Shown here piece by piece: positions 30,439-38,776 of a stretch of DNA of 46,683 nt; position 1 is the first letter of the stretch, and each line of letters begins with the position of its first letter. The DNA comes from Betaproteobacteria bacterium (GTDB taxonomy: Bacteria > Pseudomonadota > Gammaproteobacteria > Burkholderiales > SG8-39), in the NCBI GenBank assembly GCA_947467435.1, contig CANIIA010000012.1, positions 1 to 46,683 on the forward strand, written 5' to 3'. A program made the position numbers and the translations under genes. Below the pieces are notes generated by a model. The model did not search any database. It had not been told where the DNA came from and was given only the letters and a program-made list of their open reading frames with translations.

Positions 30439-31374
30439 TTATTTATTTAACTCTGCAACCAACGCGGGCACGGCTTCAAACAAATCGCCCACTAAGCCGT
30501 AATCAGCCACTGAAAAAATTGGCGCTTCTTCATCTTTGTTGATCGCCACAATGACGCGACTGTCTTTCATCCCGGCTAGATGTTGAATCGCACCTGAGAT
30601 ACCAATGGCCACATACAAATCTGGTGCCACGATTTTTCCGGTTTGACCCACCTGCCAATCGTTAGGCACAAAGCCCGCATCCACGGCAGCACGCGACGCA
30701 CCCATACCGGCACCGAGTTTGTCGGCCAGCGGCTCGAGTAACTTGAAGTTGTCACCTGATCCCATCCCCCGTCCGCCAGACACAATGATCTTTGCAGCCG
30801 TCAACTCGGGACGCTCAGATTTAGAAACCTCACGTGACACAAAGGACGATAAACCCGCTTCGGATGCACCACCCAGCGCTTCGATTGGAGCACTTCCACC
30901 AGAGGCTGCAACCGCATCAAAGCCGGTGGTACGCACGGTAATTACTTTAATGGCATCACTTGATTGCACCGTGGCCAAGGCGTTACCTGCATAAATCGGA
31001 CGCACAAATGTATCGGCGGATTCCACCGACACGATGTCCGAAATCTGTTGCACATCGAGCAAGGCCGCGACGCGTGGCAGCACATTTTTTCCGTTCGAGG
31101 TTGCTGGTGCCAAGACATGGCTGTACTGCGAAGCAATACTCACAATCAGTGTGGCAAGATTTTCTGCCAAGCACGCACCAAGGAACGCAGCATCAGCGTG
31201 CAACACCTTGCGCACGCCCGCGATGGCGGCTGCCCCTTGGGCTGCGCCACCGGAAGAATGACCCGCAACCAACACATCAATGTCGCCGCCAATTTTTTGG
31301 GCGGCAGCGACCGTGTTTAAGGTGGCGACTTTAATGTTCGCGTTATCGTGTTCAGCAATGACTAGGATGGACAT
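30439..31374 (-). CDS. etfA: Electron transfer flavoprotein alpha subunit
   Basis: FAD-carrying subunit of the soluble ETF heterodimer that collects electrons from acyl-CoA dehydrogenases. 311 residues. The N-terminal half is variable; the C-terminal FAD domain is unmistakable (VSGGRGMGSGDNFKLLEPLA, GASRAAVDAGFVPNDWQVGQ, APDLYVAIGISGAIQHLAGM and INKDEEAPIFSVADYGLVGD). It begins eleven bases after etfB and is followed by an acyl-CoA dehydrogenase gene. Confidence 0.97.
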   Translation of the reverse strand: MSILVIAEHDNANIKVATLNTVAAAQKIGGDIDVLVAGHSSGGAAQGAAAIAGVRKVLHADAAFLGACLAENLATLIVSIASQYSHVLAPATSNGKNVLPRVAALLDVQQISDIVSVESADTFVRPIYAGNALATVQSSDAIKVITVRTTGFDAVAASGGSAPIEALGGASEAGLSSFVSREVSKSERPELTAAKIIVSGGRGMGSGDNFKLLEPLADKLGAGMGASRAAVDAGFVPNDWQVGQTGKIVAPDLYVAIGISGAIQHLAGMKDSRVIVAINKDEEAPIFSVADYGLVGDLFEAVPALVAELNK

Positions 31375-31385
31375 GGATTGAACTT

Positions 31386-32135
31386 TCAGATCACTTTGGC
31401 TTCGTTACGTAACTTATCGACCAGCGTGGCGACATCCGGCACTTTGATGCCGGCTTTTCGTTTGGCAGGCTCAAGCACCTTGAGTGTTTTTAAACGCGGC
31501 GTCACATCCACACCGAGCGCGTCTGGTTTGAGGATATCGAGCGGCTTTTTCTTGGCCTTCATGATGTTGGGCAAGGTGACGTAGCGCGGTTCATTCAAAC
31601 GCAAATCGGTGGTCACCACCGCGGGTAAAGTGATCTTCAGTGTTTCTAATCCGCCATCGACCTCACGTGTGACTTGGGCGCTGCCATCGGCAATCGATAC
31701 TTTTGAGGCAAACGTCGCTTGCGACCAACCCATGAGCGCGGCCAACATCTGACCGGTTTGATTGCAATCATCGTCAATCGCTTGTTTGCCCACGATCACC
31801 AATTGGGGTGCTTCCTTTTGGCAGACCGCTTTGAGTAGTTTGGCAACTGCGAGTGGTTGCAGTTCGACATCGGATTCAACCAACACGGCACGGTCTGCGC
31901 CAATTGCCAGCGCCGTACGCAAGGTTTCTTGACAGGCCTGCGGGCCACAAGACACGGCCACAATTTCTGTGACCACGCCGGCCTCTTTCAGGCGGACCGC
32001 TTCTTCAACCGCGATCTCATCGAATGGATTCATCGACATTTTGACGTTGGCCGTTTCCACACCAGAGCCATCGGCCTTCACGCGCACCTTGACGTTGTAG
32101 TCGACCACGCGCTTCACACTAACCAGAGCTTTCAT
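31386..32135 (-). CDS. etfB: Electron transfer flavoprotein beta subunit
   Basis: AMP-binding partner of EtfA; 249 residues, normal length. Recognised by the start [20 protein letters not shown], by [20 protein letters not shown], and by the ETF-beta signature region around [20 protein letters not shown], which contacts AMP and the dehydrogenases. It leads the operon etfB-etfA-acyl-CoA dehydrogenase and is divergent from the large catabolic gene train that starts at 32365. Confidence 0.97.
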   Translation of the reverse strand: MKALVSVKRVVDYNVKVRVKADGSGVETANVKMSMNPFDEIAVEEAVRLKEAGVVTEIVAVSCGPQACQETLRTALAIGADRAVLVESDVELQPLAVAKLLKAVCQKEAPQLVIVGKQAIDDDCNQTGQMLAALMGWSQATFASKVSIADGSAQVTREVDGGLETLKITLPAVVTTDLRLNEPRYVTLPNIMKAKKKPLDILKPDALGVDVTPRLKTLKVLEPAKRKAGIKVPDVATLVDKLRNEAKVI

Positions 32136-32364
32136 GAATGCATTTCCACTGACCGATAAAGGCTTGATTATATCGCTCGGGTCAAGTGCAGGTCATCCGT
32201 CAGCGCCGCTTGGTGAGATGCGCCGTTACATAGTGAGACGCGCATTGACTTCGCCCCGTACCAGCGTGAAAGTAGCCAGTCTGACCGAGACCCTGCCTGA
32301 GGGCAGACGCCACGGTTTGCCTGACCCCTCATCCCTTTCTACTTCTGACTGTGAGCAATCCACC
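32136..32364. other. Divergent regulatory region, etfB / catabolic operon
   Basis: 229 bases between outward-facing operons. It must hold promoters for both, but I find no consensus -10/-35 pair. A small CTGCC-TGAG-GGCAG hairpin lies around 32295-32308. The DUF35 reading frame stays open through this region back to 32134, but conserved sequence begins only at 32365. Confidence 0.4.
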
Positions 32365-32733
32365 ATGGCCCAAAGCGGACCCGAAAAAACCTACAAAGAA
32401 AAACTTGCCACCGGTAGCTTTGAGTTGCAGCAATGCACTGGCTGCAAAAAGCATGTGTTTTACCCGCGCGTGGTCTGTCCTCACTGTGGTTGCGATCAGC
32501 TCGATTGGGTCAAGGCCAAGGGTGTCGGCACGGTGTACTCCACCACCATTGTGCGCCGCAAACCCGATGCCGGGGGTGACTACAACGTGGCGCTGATTGA
32601 CCTTGCTGAAGGTCCGCGCATGATGAGCCGCGTGGTCGATCTTTCGCCAGATGACGTCAAGATCGGCATGGCAGTGAAATCACGCATTGCAGGCAGCGGT
32701 GAAGAGTCTCTGATCGAATTTATTCCGGCATGA
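32365..32733 (+). CDS. DUF35 Zn-ribbon/OB-fold protein, partner of thiolase-like enzyme
   Basis: A 122-residue two-domain protein: a rubredoxin-like zinc ribbon with Cys24, Cys27, Cys38 and Cys41 (QCTGCKKHVFYPRVVCPHCG) and an OB fold (residues 50-122). Such proteins form tight complexes with SCP2-type thiolases; in the steroid side-chain pathway a DUF35 protein is required by the Ltp2 aldolase. The stop codon overlaps the start of the thiolase-like gene (ATGA), the expected pairing. The start is the first ATG matching the family; the ribosome binding site is weak. It is the first gene of the catabolic train. Confidence 0.88.
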   Translation: MAQSGPEKTYKEKLATGSFELQQCTGCKKHVFYPRVVCPHCGCDQLDWVKAKGVGTVYSTTIVRRKPDAGGDYNVALIDLAEGPRMMSRVVDLSPDDVKIGMAVKSRIAGSGEESLIEFIPA

Positions 32734-33911
32734 GCGCGCCGCACAGTGACCGCGATCTGCGCGGTGCGGTGGCCATTGTCGGTGTTGGCTTAGCTGGGTG
32801 CGGAGAAGCGCCCGGTTGGAGCGAGACCGAGATCATGGCTGCGGCGGCACGTCACGCGCTGGCCGATGCCGGTCTCAACGCACAAGATGTCGACGGCTTG
32901 GTTGTCGCCAGCGTGAATATTTTTCTCTCTGGCCTGGCGATCGGTGAGCAACTCGGGATTCATCCCAAATTTACAGATTCGACTTGCGTGGGGGGGTCTT
33001 CGTTTGTCGGTCACTTAATGCCCGCTGCGATGGCCTTGCAATATGGGCTGTGCGATGTGGTGTTGGTCACCTACGGCTCAAATCAACGCACCGGTGTTGG
33101 TCGTGCGGAAGGCGCAAAATTCAAAGCCATTCTTGATCCACAACCGTTTGAGCATCCGTACAAACCCTTTAACCCGCCAACCTCGTATGCGTTGGCCAGT
33201 GCACGCCATATGCATCAATACGGCACCACGCGAGAACAATTGGCCGAGGTCGCTGTCGCTGCACGCGGCTGGGCGCAGCTCAACCCCGAAGCGTTTTCAC
33301 GCGATCCGTTAAGCGTACAAGACGTCCTCAAATCAAAAATGATCAGTGATCCGCTCACCGTGCGCGATTGTTGTTTGGTCACCGATGGGGGTGGCGCATT
33401 TGTGATGGTGCGCGCTGATCGTGCACGCAACTTCCCGAAAAAACCCGCCTATTTGTTGGGTGTGGGGGCTGCGCACTGGCATCGGCAGATCTCATCGATG
33501 CCCGATCTCACGGTGACTGCAGCCACTGAATCTGGCGCACGCGCTTATGCCATGGCCGGACTCAGTGCCAAAGATGTTGATGTTCTCGCGTTGTATGACG
33601 CGTTCACGATCAACACAATTTTGTTTCTAGAAGACCTGGGCTTTTGCAAAAAAGGCGAAGGCGGCGCGTTTGTCTCTGGCGGACGCATCGCCCCTGGCGG
33701 CAGCTTGCCGGTCAATACCAATGGCGGCGGCTTGTCTTGCGTCCACCCCGGCATGTACGGCATGTTTTTAATTGTCGAAGCGGTTCGACAACTGCGCGGT
33801 GAAACCGGCGCACGCCAAGTGAAAAACGCCGAAGTTGCGCTCGTGCATGGCAACGGCGGCGTACTCTCCAGTCAAATCACTGCGCTACTTGGAACGGAGG
33901 CCACACGATGA
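32730..33911 (+). CDS. SCP2-thiolase-like protein (thiolase or retro-aldolase)
   Basis: A 393-residue thiolase-fold protein of the SCP-x/Ltp group, probably acting in a complex with the DUF35 protein just upstream. VAIVGVGLAGCGEAPG starts the fold. Cys86 in DSTCVGGSSF is near the usual nucleophile position. YDAFTINTILFLEDLGFC carries Tyr289, and NTNGGGLSCVHPGMYG carries Cys337, His339 and Tyr343. From memory, two tyrosines in comparable motifs are catalytic in the Ltp2 retro-aldolase, so C-C cleavage by aldol chemistry is possible, but thiolysis cannot be excluded from sequence. The gene overlaps both neighbours by ATGA. Confidence 0.85.
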   Translation: MSAPHSDRDLRGAVAIVGVGLAGCGEAPGWSETEIMAAAARHALADAGLNAQDVDGLVVASVNIFLSGLAIGEQLGIHPKFTDSTCVGGSSFVGHLMPAAMALQYGLCDVVLVTYGSNQRTGVGRAEGAKFKAILDPQPFEHPYKPFNPPTSYALASARHMHQYGTTREQLAEVAVAARGWAQLNPEAFSRDPLSVQDVLKSKMISDPLTVRDCCLVTDGGGAFVMVRADRARNFPKKPAYLLGVGAAHWHRQISSMPDLTVTAATESGARAYAMAGLSAKDVDVLALYDAFTINTILFLEDLGFCKKGEGGAFVSGGRIAPGGSLPVNTNGGGLSCVHPGMYGMFLIVEAVRQLRGETGARQVKNAEVALVHGNGGVLSSQITALLGTEATR

Positions 33912-34687
33912 GTGATTTATCCGAATTAAAAATTCCTTCGATGCGCTCTAGAGTGAGCGCCGCCGAATGGCAAGCCCGCATCGATTTAGCCGCCTGCTAT
34001 CGCTTGATTGCATTGTTTGGTATGAACGATCTGATTTACAACCATGCCACCGTGCGTGTGCCCGATGAGGAAGGCCACTTTTTAATTAACGCCTACGGCT
34101 ATGCCTACGAAGAAGTCACCGCCTCCAGCCTGATCAAAATTGATCTCGATGGCAACATCGTGCTCGATTCTGGCACCGGCTATGGCATTAATCGCGCAGG
34201 TTTTGTGATTCATAGCGCGGTCCATGGTGCGCGCCACGATGTGGGCTGTGTCATCCATACGCACTCGGCCGCTGGCATGGCGGTGTCTGCCCTGCAATGC
34301 GGTCTGCTGCCGCTCACGCAAAACGCAATGTTCTTTGGTGAGATTGGTTATCACGACTACGAAGGACCCGCAGTCGATCTGGATGAACAAAAACGCTTGA
34401 TCCACGATCTTGGCGATCGCGCCGCATTGATCTTACGTAACCACGGGTTACTCACCGCCGGTAAAACGGTGTGTGATGCGTTTGTGACGATGCATTGGCT
34501 AGAGCGCGCTTGTCAGGCACAACTGATGGCACAAGCCTGCAATACGCCATTGAATGCGGTGCCCGCGTCCGTGGTGCAAGTCACCAACGATCGCTATAAA
34601 CCCGGGCAACGTCGCAAAATCACCGAGCTTGAATGGCCCGCGTTATTGCGCATGCTCGATCGTCGTGACAGTGGCTTTCGCGACTAA
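33908..34687 (+). CDS. Class II aldolase/adducin-family protein
   Basis: A 259-residue member of the zinc-dependent class II aldolase/adducin fold. Metal ligands are His117 and His119 (VIHTHSAAGMA) and His179 (ILRNHGLLTAG). Typical activities include aldol cleavage of phosphosugars or decarboxylation, but this Burkholderiales-type subgroup has no assigned reaction that I know. The ATG overlaps the thiolase-like stop codon. The next gene follows after 27 bases with its own AAAAGGAAG ribosome binding site. Confidence 0.85.
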   Translation: MSDLSELKIPSMRSRVSAAEWQARIDLAACYRLIALFGMNDLIYNHATVRVPDEEGHFLINAYGYAYEEVTASSLIKIDLDGNIVLDSGTGYGINRAGFVIHSAVHGARHDVGCVIHTHSAAGMAVSALQCGLLPLTQNAMFFGEIGYHDYEGPAVDLDEQKRLIHDLGDRAALILRNHGLLTAGKTVCDAFVTMHWLERACQAQLMAQACNTPLNAVPASVVQVTNDRYKPGQRRKITELEWPALLRMLDRRDSGFRD

Positions 34688-34714
34688 TCTAAACGTTTAA
34701 AAGGAAGTCATCGG

Positions 34715-35620
34715 ATGCTCAAGGACAAAGTGATTATCGTCACCGGTGCCGGTGGTGGCATTGGTCGTGATTTCGCACTCGCCATGGCGGCGCAAGGTGC
34801 AAAGCTCGTTGTCAACGACTTGGGCGTATCCGTGTCGGGTGAAGGTAGCGATGCGGGGCCTGCGCAAAAGGTCGCCAACGAAATTACCGCGCTCGGTGGT
34901 CAGGCGGTGGCCAACACCGAGAGCGTCTCGAGCTGGGAATCCGCTAATCGCATCATTCAAAACGCCATCGATGTTTACGGCCGCATCGATGTGGTGGTCA
35001 ACAATGCGGGCATTTTGCGCGATCGCTTTTTCTTTAACATGAGCGTCGAAGAATGGAAAGCCGTGATCGATGTGCATTTAAACGGCACGTTTTATGTCTC
35101 ACGCGCCGCCGCACCGTATTTTAAAAGTCAGAGCGCGGGTCGCTACATCAACATGACCTCCACCTCCGGCTTGGTCGGAAATTTTGGACAAGCCAATTAC
35201 GCCGCCGCCAAACTCGGGATTGCTGGATTATCCAAATCGATGGCGTTGGATATGGCGAAGTTCAATGTGACCTCGAACTGCATCTCGCCGTTTGCGTGGA
35301 GTCGAATGATTGGTTCGATTCCGACCGAGACGCCCGAACAACAAGCGCGTGTCGATAAACTCAAGGCAATGGAAACAGCCAAGATCGCCCCGCTCGCGGT
35401 GTATTTGGCCTCGGATGCATCACAAGCGGTGACTGGTCAAATTTTTGCTGTGCGTGCCAACGAACTCTTTTTGATGAGCCAATCGCGTCCCTTACGTTCG
35501 GTGCATCGCGCCGAAGGATGGACCGCACAAAGCATTGCTGAACATGCCATTCCGGCCATGCAGGCGCACTTTTATAAACTGGATCGTTCGCAAGACGTGT
35601 TCAGTTGGGATCCGATCTAA
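34715..35620 (+). CDS. SDR dehydrogenase, MFE-2-type 3-hydroxyacyl-CoA dehydrogenase
   Basis: A 301-residue NAD-dependent short-chain dehydrogenase related to the dehydrogenase domain of peroxisomal multifunctional enzyme 2, which oxidises (R)-3-hydroxyacyl-CoA. The cofactor loop is VTGAGGGIGRDFAL; Asp35 after the second strand (LVVNDLG) favours NAD. The catalytic residues are Ser149, Tyr162 and Lys166 in NFGQANYAAAKLG, with NNAG at 96-99. It is followed four bases on by a MaoC-type hydratase, the other half of MFE-2 chemistry. Confidence 0.88.
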   Translation: MLKDKVIIVTGAGGGIGRDFALAMAAQGAKLVVNDLGVSVSGEGSDAGPAQKVANEITALGGQAVANTESVSSWESANRIIQNAIDVYGRIDVVVNNAGILRDRFFFNMSVEEWKAVIDVHLNGTFYVSRAAAPYFKSQSAGRYINMTSTSGLVGNFGQANYAAAKLGIAGLSKSMALDMAKFNVTSNCISPFAWSRMIGSIPTETPEQQARVDKLKAMETAKIAPLAVYLASDASQAVTGQIFAVRANELFLMSQSRPLRSVHRAEGWTAQSIAEHAIPAMQAHFYKLDRSQDVFSWDPI

Positions 35621-35623
35621 ACC

Positions 35624-36502
35624 ATGATTGATTACGCCAAACTAAAGCAATGGTCTTTTCCAGACGTGGTGCAAACCTACAGCGCCAAAGACAGCATGTT
35701 GTACGCGCTCGGTGTGGGTTTGGGTCACGATCCAATGGACGCGCAGCAATTGCAGTTCGTCTACGAAAAAAATTTACGCACCTTGCCGACGATGGCCGTG
35801 GTGATGGGCTACCCCGGTTTTTGGATGAAGAATCCCGATTCGGGCATTGATTGGGTCAAGCTCGTGCATGGCGAACAATCACTGACCTTACATCAACCCC
35901 TCCCGCAAGCCGGCACGGTGATTGGTCGATCGCGTGTGACGGGCATTGTGGATAAAGGCGCAGGTAAAGGTGCGTTGGTCTATCAAGAACGCACACTGCA
36001 CAACCAAGCCGATGGTGCGTTACTTGCCACCATGGGACACGTGACCTTTTGTCGCGGTGACGGTGGTTTTTCGGATCACCCCAACAACGGTCCCAAAGGC
36101 GGTGATGCGCAACAAACTGCACGACCCGCAACACCTGACACCCCGCCCGATGCCATATGCGATCTGCCCACACTGGCACAAGCTGCACTCATTTATCGGT
36201 TGTGCGCCGATGACAACCCACTGCATGCCGAACCGTCGGTGGCCATCGCCGCAGGATTTCCGCGTCCAATTTTGCATGGCTTAGCAAGCTATGGTGTGGT
36301 CGGTCATGCCATTTTAAAAACGTATTGTGATTACCAACCGGCACGATTGAAATCGATCGGCGTGCGATTTTCTTCGCCGGTCTTTCCGGGCGAAACGATT
36401 CGGACCGAAATGTGGCAACGTGGCAAAGACATTTCCTTTCGCGCCAAAGTCCTTGAGCGCGATATTGTGGTTATTTCGCACGGTACGGCCACCATCGCAT
36501 GA
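35624..36502 (+). CDS. MaoC-family (R)-enoyl-CoA hydratase, double hot-dog
   Basis: A 292-residue hydratase 2-type protein with two hot-dog units. The C-terminal unit has the hydratase motif CADDNPLHAEPSVAIAAGF with Asp196, Asn198 and His201, followed by GFPRPILHGL; the N-terminal unit is degenerate, as in MFE-2 hydratases. It should add water to trans-2-enoyl-CoA to give (R)-3-hydroxyacyl-CoA, the substrate of the SDR upstream. The stop codon overlaps the next gene's ATG. Confidence 0.88.
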   Translation: MIDYAKLKQWSFPDVVQTYSAKDSMLYALGVGLGHDPMDAQQLQFVYEKNLRTLPTMAVVMGYPGFWMKNPDSGIDWVKLVHGEQSLTLHQPLPQAGTVIGRSRVTGIVDKGAGKGALVYQERTLHNQADGALLATMGHVTFCRGDGGFSDHPNNGPKGGDAQQTARPATPDTPPDAICDLPTLAQAALIYRLCADDNPLHAEPSVAIAAGFPRPILHGLASYGVVGHAILKTYCDYQPARLKSIGVRFSSPVFPGETIRTEMWQRGKDISFRAKVLERDIVVISHGTATIA

Positions 36503-37587
36503 TTCCGCGCACCGATCAGCATCGCCTGTTGGCTGATGCGGCGCGCGAATTTTCAGCGGAACACACGCCAGCGCGTTTACGCGCTTGTCGGCTGCGCGAC
36601 CCAGAATTTGATCGCACCATTTGGACTGCCATTGCCCAGTTGGGTTGGTTGGGTTTACTAGTCGATGAAGCCGATGGTGGATTAGGCGCTACGTTTGAAG
36701 ACATGGGTCAGCTGGTTTATGCCTGGGGCCGCGCCTGCGCGCCTGAACCGTTGGTTGCCAGCGCCGTTCTTGCATTGCGCACACTCGCTTTAGGTGATGG
36801 ACCCGCGCGTAGCCACTTACTCCAACAGTGCATCGATGGCAGTCACCTGCTGGCCTTAGCGGCAGACTCAATCACTGATCCGACAAACATCAGCGTGACA
36901 TACGCACAAGGCGTACTGAACGGTACGTGTCGATTTGTCGTGCCTGCGCATGCGGATGGCTATTTAGTGGCAACGCATGCAGGGGTGTTTCATGTGCTCG
37001 CCAATAGCAGTGGATTCAGTCTGCAACGCGAAACACGCGCCGACGGAAGTGCCGCGGCATGGATCACGTTATCTAATGTCGCTGCACCGCCAGTGCAACG
37101 CGTCGCATCCAATTTAAACGGCTGCTTGCAAGCCATCGATGAAGCGCGCATTTTGTGCGCCATCGAAATGTCGGGGATGGCGGCACGCATGCTTGAACTC
37201 ACTTTAGAGTATCTGCGCACCCGCGAACAATTTGGTCAAGCGATCGGTCGCTTTCAGGCCTTGCAACATCGCGCCGTCGACTTATACCTCGCCGAACAGC
37301 TCGCGCGTGACGTCACGCAAGCGGCCTGCATTGCGCTGGACACACCACTTGATACAACCGCACGTCATTTACTTGCCTGTCGAGCCAAAGCCCGCGCGAA
37401 CACCAGCCTAAATCGTATCGCCCGTGAAGCCGTGCAATTACATGGCGCAATGGGTTTTACCGATGAGTATCAGTTGGGTTTGTACGTCAATCGCACACTG
37501 ACCTTGTCTGCCTGGTTAGGCAACACCACGGATTTACAAGCTGAGTACGCAGCGCACGCCAATGACATTGAAGTACTCAGCGCATGA
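36499..37587 (+). CDS. Acyl-CoA dehydrogenase subunit lacking the catalytic glutamate
   Basis: A 362-residue ACAD-fold protein that keeps FAD-contact residues (Arg242 in RTREQFGQAIGRFQALQH, AVQLHGAMGF) but has lost the catalytic base. The usual YEGTSEIQ reads LGNTTDLQ with Gly340 at the glutamate position, and the alternative isovaleryl-type site is Ala216. The middle domain is also degenerate, lacking the usual EP.AGSD stretch. It overlaps the following ACAD gene (ATGA). I infer it is the non-catalytic, FAD-contributing half of a heteromeric dehydrogenase like the alpha2-beta2 ACADs of actinobacterial steroid degraders. Confidence 0.87.
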   Translation: MIPRTDQHRLLADAAREFSAEHTPARLRACRLRDPEFDRTIWTAIAQLGWLGLLVDEADGGLGATFEDMGQLVYAWGRACAPEPLVASAVLALRTLALGDGPARSHLLQQCIDGSHLLALAADSITDPTNISVTYAQGVLNGTCRFVVPAHADGYLVATHAGVFHVLANSSGFSLQRETRADGSAAAWITLSNVAAPPVQRVASNLNGCLQAIDEARILCAIEMSGMAARMLELTLEYLRTREQFGQAIGRFQALQHRAVDLYLAEQLARDVTQAACIALDTPLDTTARHLLACRAKARANTSLNRIAREAVQLHGAMGFTDEYQLGLYVNRTLTLSAWLGNTTDLQAEYAAHANDIEVLSA

Positions 37588-38741
37588 ACACATCATCCAC
37601 GCAAGATTGGAATGCACTCGACGATGACGCGTTTCGTGCGCTGATTCGTTCGCGTTTTGAAGCAGATTACCCCACCCATTTACGCTACACCTCACGGCGT
37701 TTGCGTTGGCATGAAAATGGCGAATGGTATCGACACATGTCCGCGATGGGTTGGATTGCACCAGCTTGGCCAGTCGCGCACGGTGGTATGGGACTGAGTC
37801 CGACCAAACTACTGATCTTTCACGAAGAGCAAGAGCGCTGGGGCATTGGACGCTTTCAAGATCACGGCATCTTGATGGTGGGACCCGTGCTGATTCGCTT
37901 TGGCACCGATGCGCAACGTGAACGTTGGTTGCCGCACATTCTTTCGTGTGAACACATTTGGGCGCAAGGGTATTCCGAACCCAACGCAGGGTCTGATTTG
38001 GCCAGCTTGCGTACCGAAGCGCGCATCGAAGGCGATGAATTTGTGATCACCGGCCAAAAAATTTGGACGACCCTCGCGCAAGACGCCACGCACATGTTTG
38101 TGCTGGCCCGAACCGACAAACAAGCAAAAAAACAAGCGGGGATTAGTTTTATTTTGGTCGATCTCACCTCACCCGGCGTGCGCGTTCGACCGATTCGCGA
38201 TCTGGCCGGGCATGAAGAATTCAACGAAGTATTTTTCGATCATGTGCGTGTGCCCATCGACCACCTGGTTGGTCCGCTCAATGCCGGATGGGATGTGGCT
38301 AAAGCATTACTTGGTTTTGAGCGCATCCATATCGGCAGCCCAAAGTTGCCGCAATACGCCTTGGGGATATTAGCGAAGCTTGCCCAATTGCGTGGTTGTC
38401 ACACCGACCCGGTGTTTAAGGCACGCTTCAATGCCTTACGCATGGATATTGAAGATCATTGCGATATCTACGCCCGCTTTGTCGAGATCGTGAAACGCGG
38501 CGAACCACTACCTGACGAAGTATCGGTACTGAAAATTTTGGCCACTGAAACGTTTCAACGTGCAGCCGATTTGATTCTTGAAACGGCTGGCCCTGCCGCG
38601 CAATTACACGGTAGCGTACCGATTGGCGATGGCCTGGTTGATTTGCTGGGTCCGTTTTATAAAGCCATGCCAGCAAGTATTTATGGCGGCTCTAACGAAA
38701 TTCAGCGCAATATCTTGGCGAAGAACGTACTGCATCTATAA
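37584..38741 (+). CDS. Acyl-CoA dehydrogenase subunit with isovaleryl-type catalytic glutamate
   Basis: A 385-residue ACAD subunit. It has the substrate/FAD stretch GYSEPNAGSDLASLRTEA and GQKIWTT. Position 368 of IYGGSNEIQRNIL is glycine where medium-chain enzymes have the catalytic glutamate; instead Glu246 in LLGFERIHIG lies at the isovaleryl-CoA dehydrogenase position. The R-x-x-F-G FAD contact is missing (GCHTDPVF in its place), exactly what the preceding subunit supplies. It is probably the catalytic half of a heterodimeric or heterotetrameric enzyme. Expressed with the preceding gene through an ATGA overlap. Confidence 0.9.
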   Translation: MNTSSTQDWNALDDDAFRALIRSRFEADYPTHLRYTSRRLRWHENGEWYRHMSAMGWIAPAWPVAHGGMGLSPTKLLIFHEEQERWGIGRFQDHGILMVGPVLIRFGTDAQRERWLPHILSCEHIWAQGYSEPNAGSDLASLRTEARIEGDEFVITGQKIWTTLAQDATHMFVLARTDKQAKKQAGISFILVDLTSPGVRVRPIRDLAGHEEFNEVFFDHVRVPIDHLVGPLNAGWDVAKALLGFERIHIGSPKLPQYALGILAKLAQLRGCHTDPVFKARFNALRMDIEDHCDIYARFVEIVKRGEPLPDEVSVLKILATETFQRAADLILETAGPAAQLHGSVPIGDGLVDLLGPFYKAMPASIYGGSNEIQRNILAKNVLHL

Positions 38742-38776
38742 ATTGTTGTTGCTATAAAAAAATAAGGAGACTTTGC

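Noticed and set aside
32134..32364. N-terminal extension of the DUF35 protein back to 32134
   Set aside because: The added 77 residues are unlike the family and overlap the etfB start; the ATG at 32365 fits the normal length.
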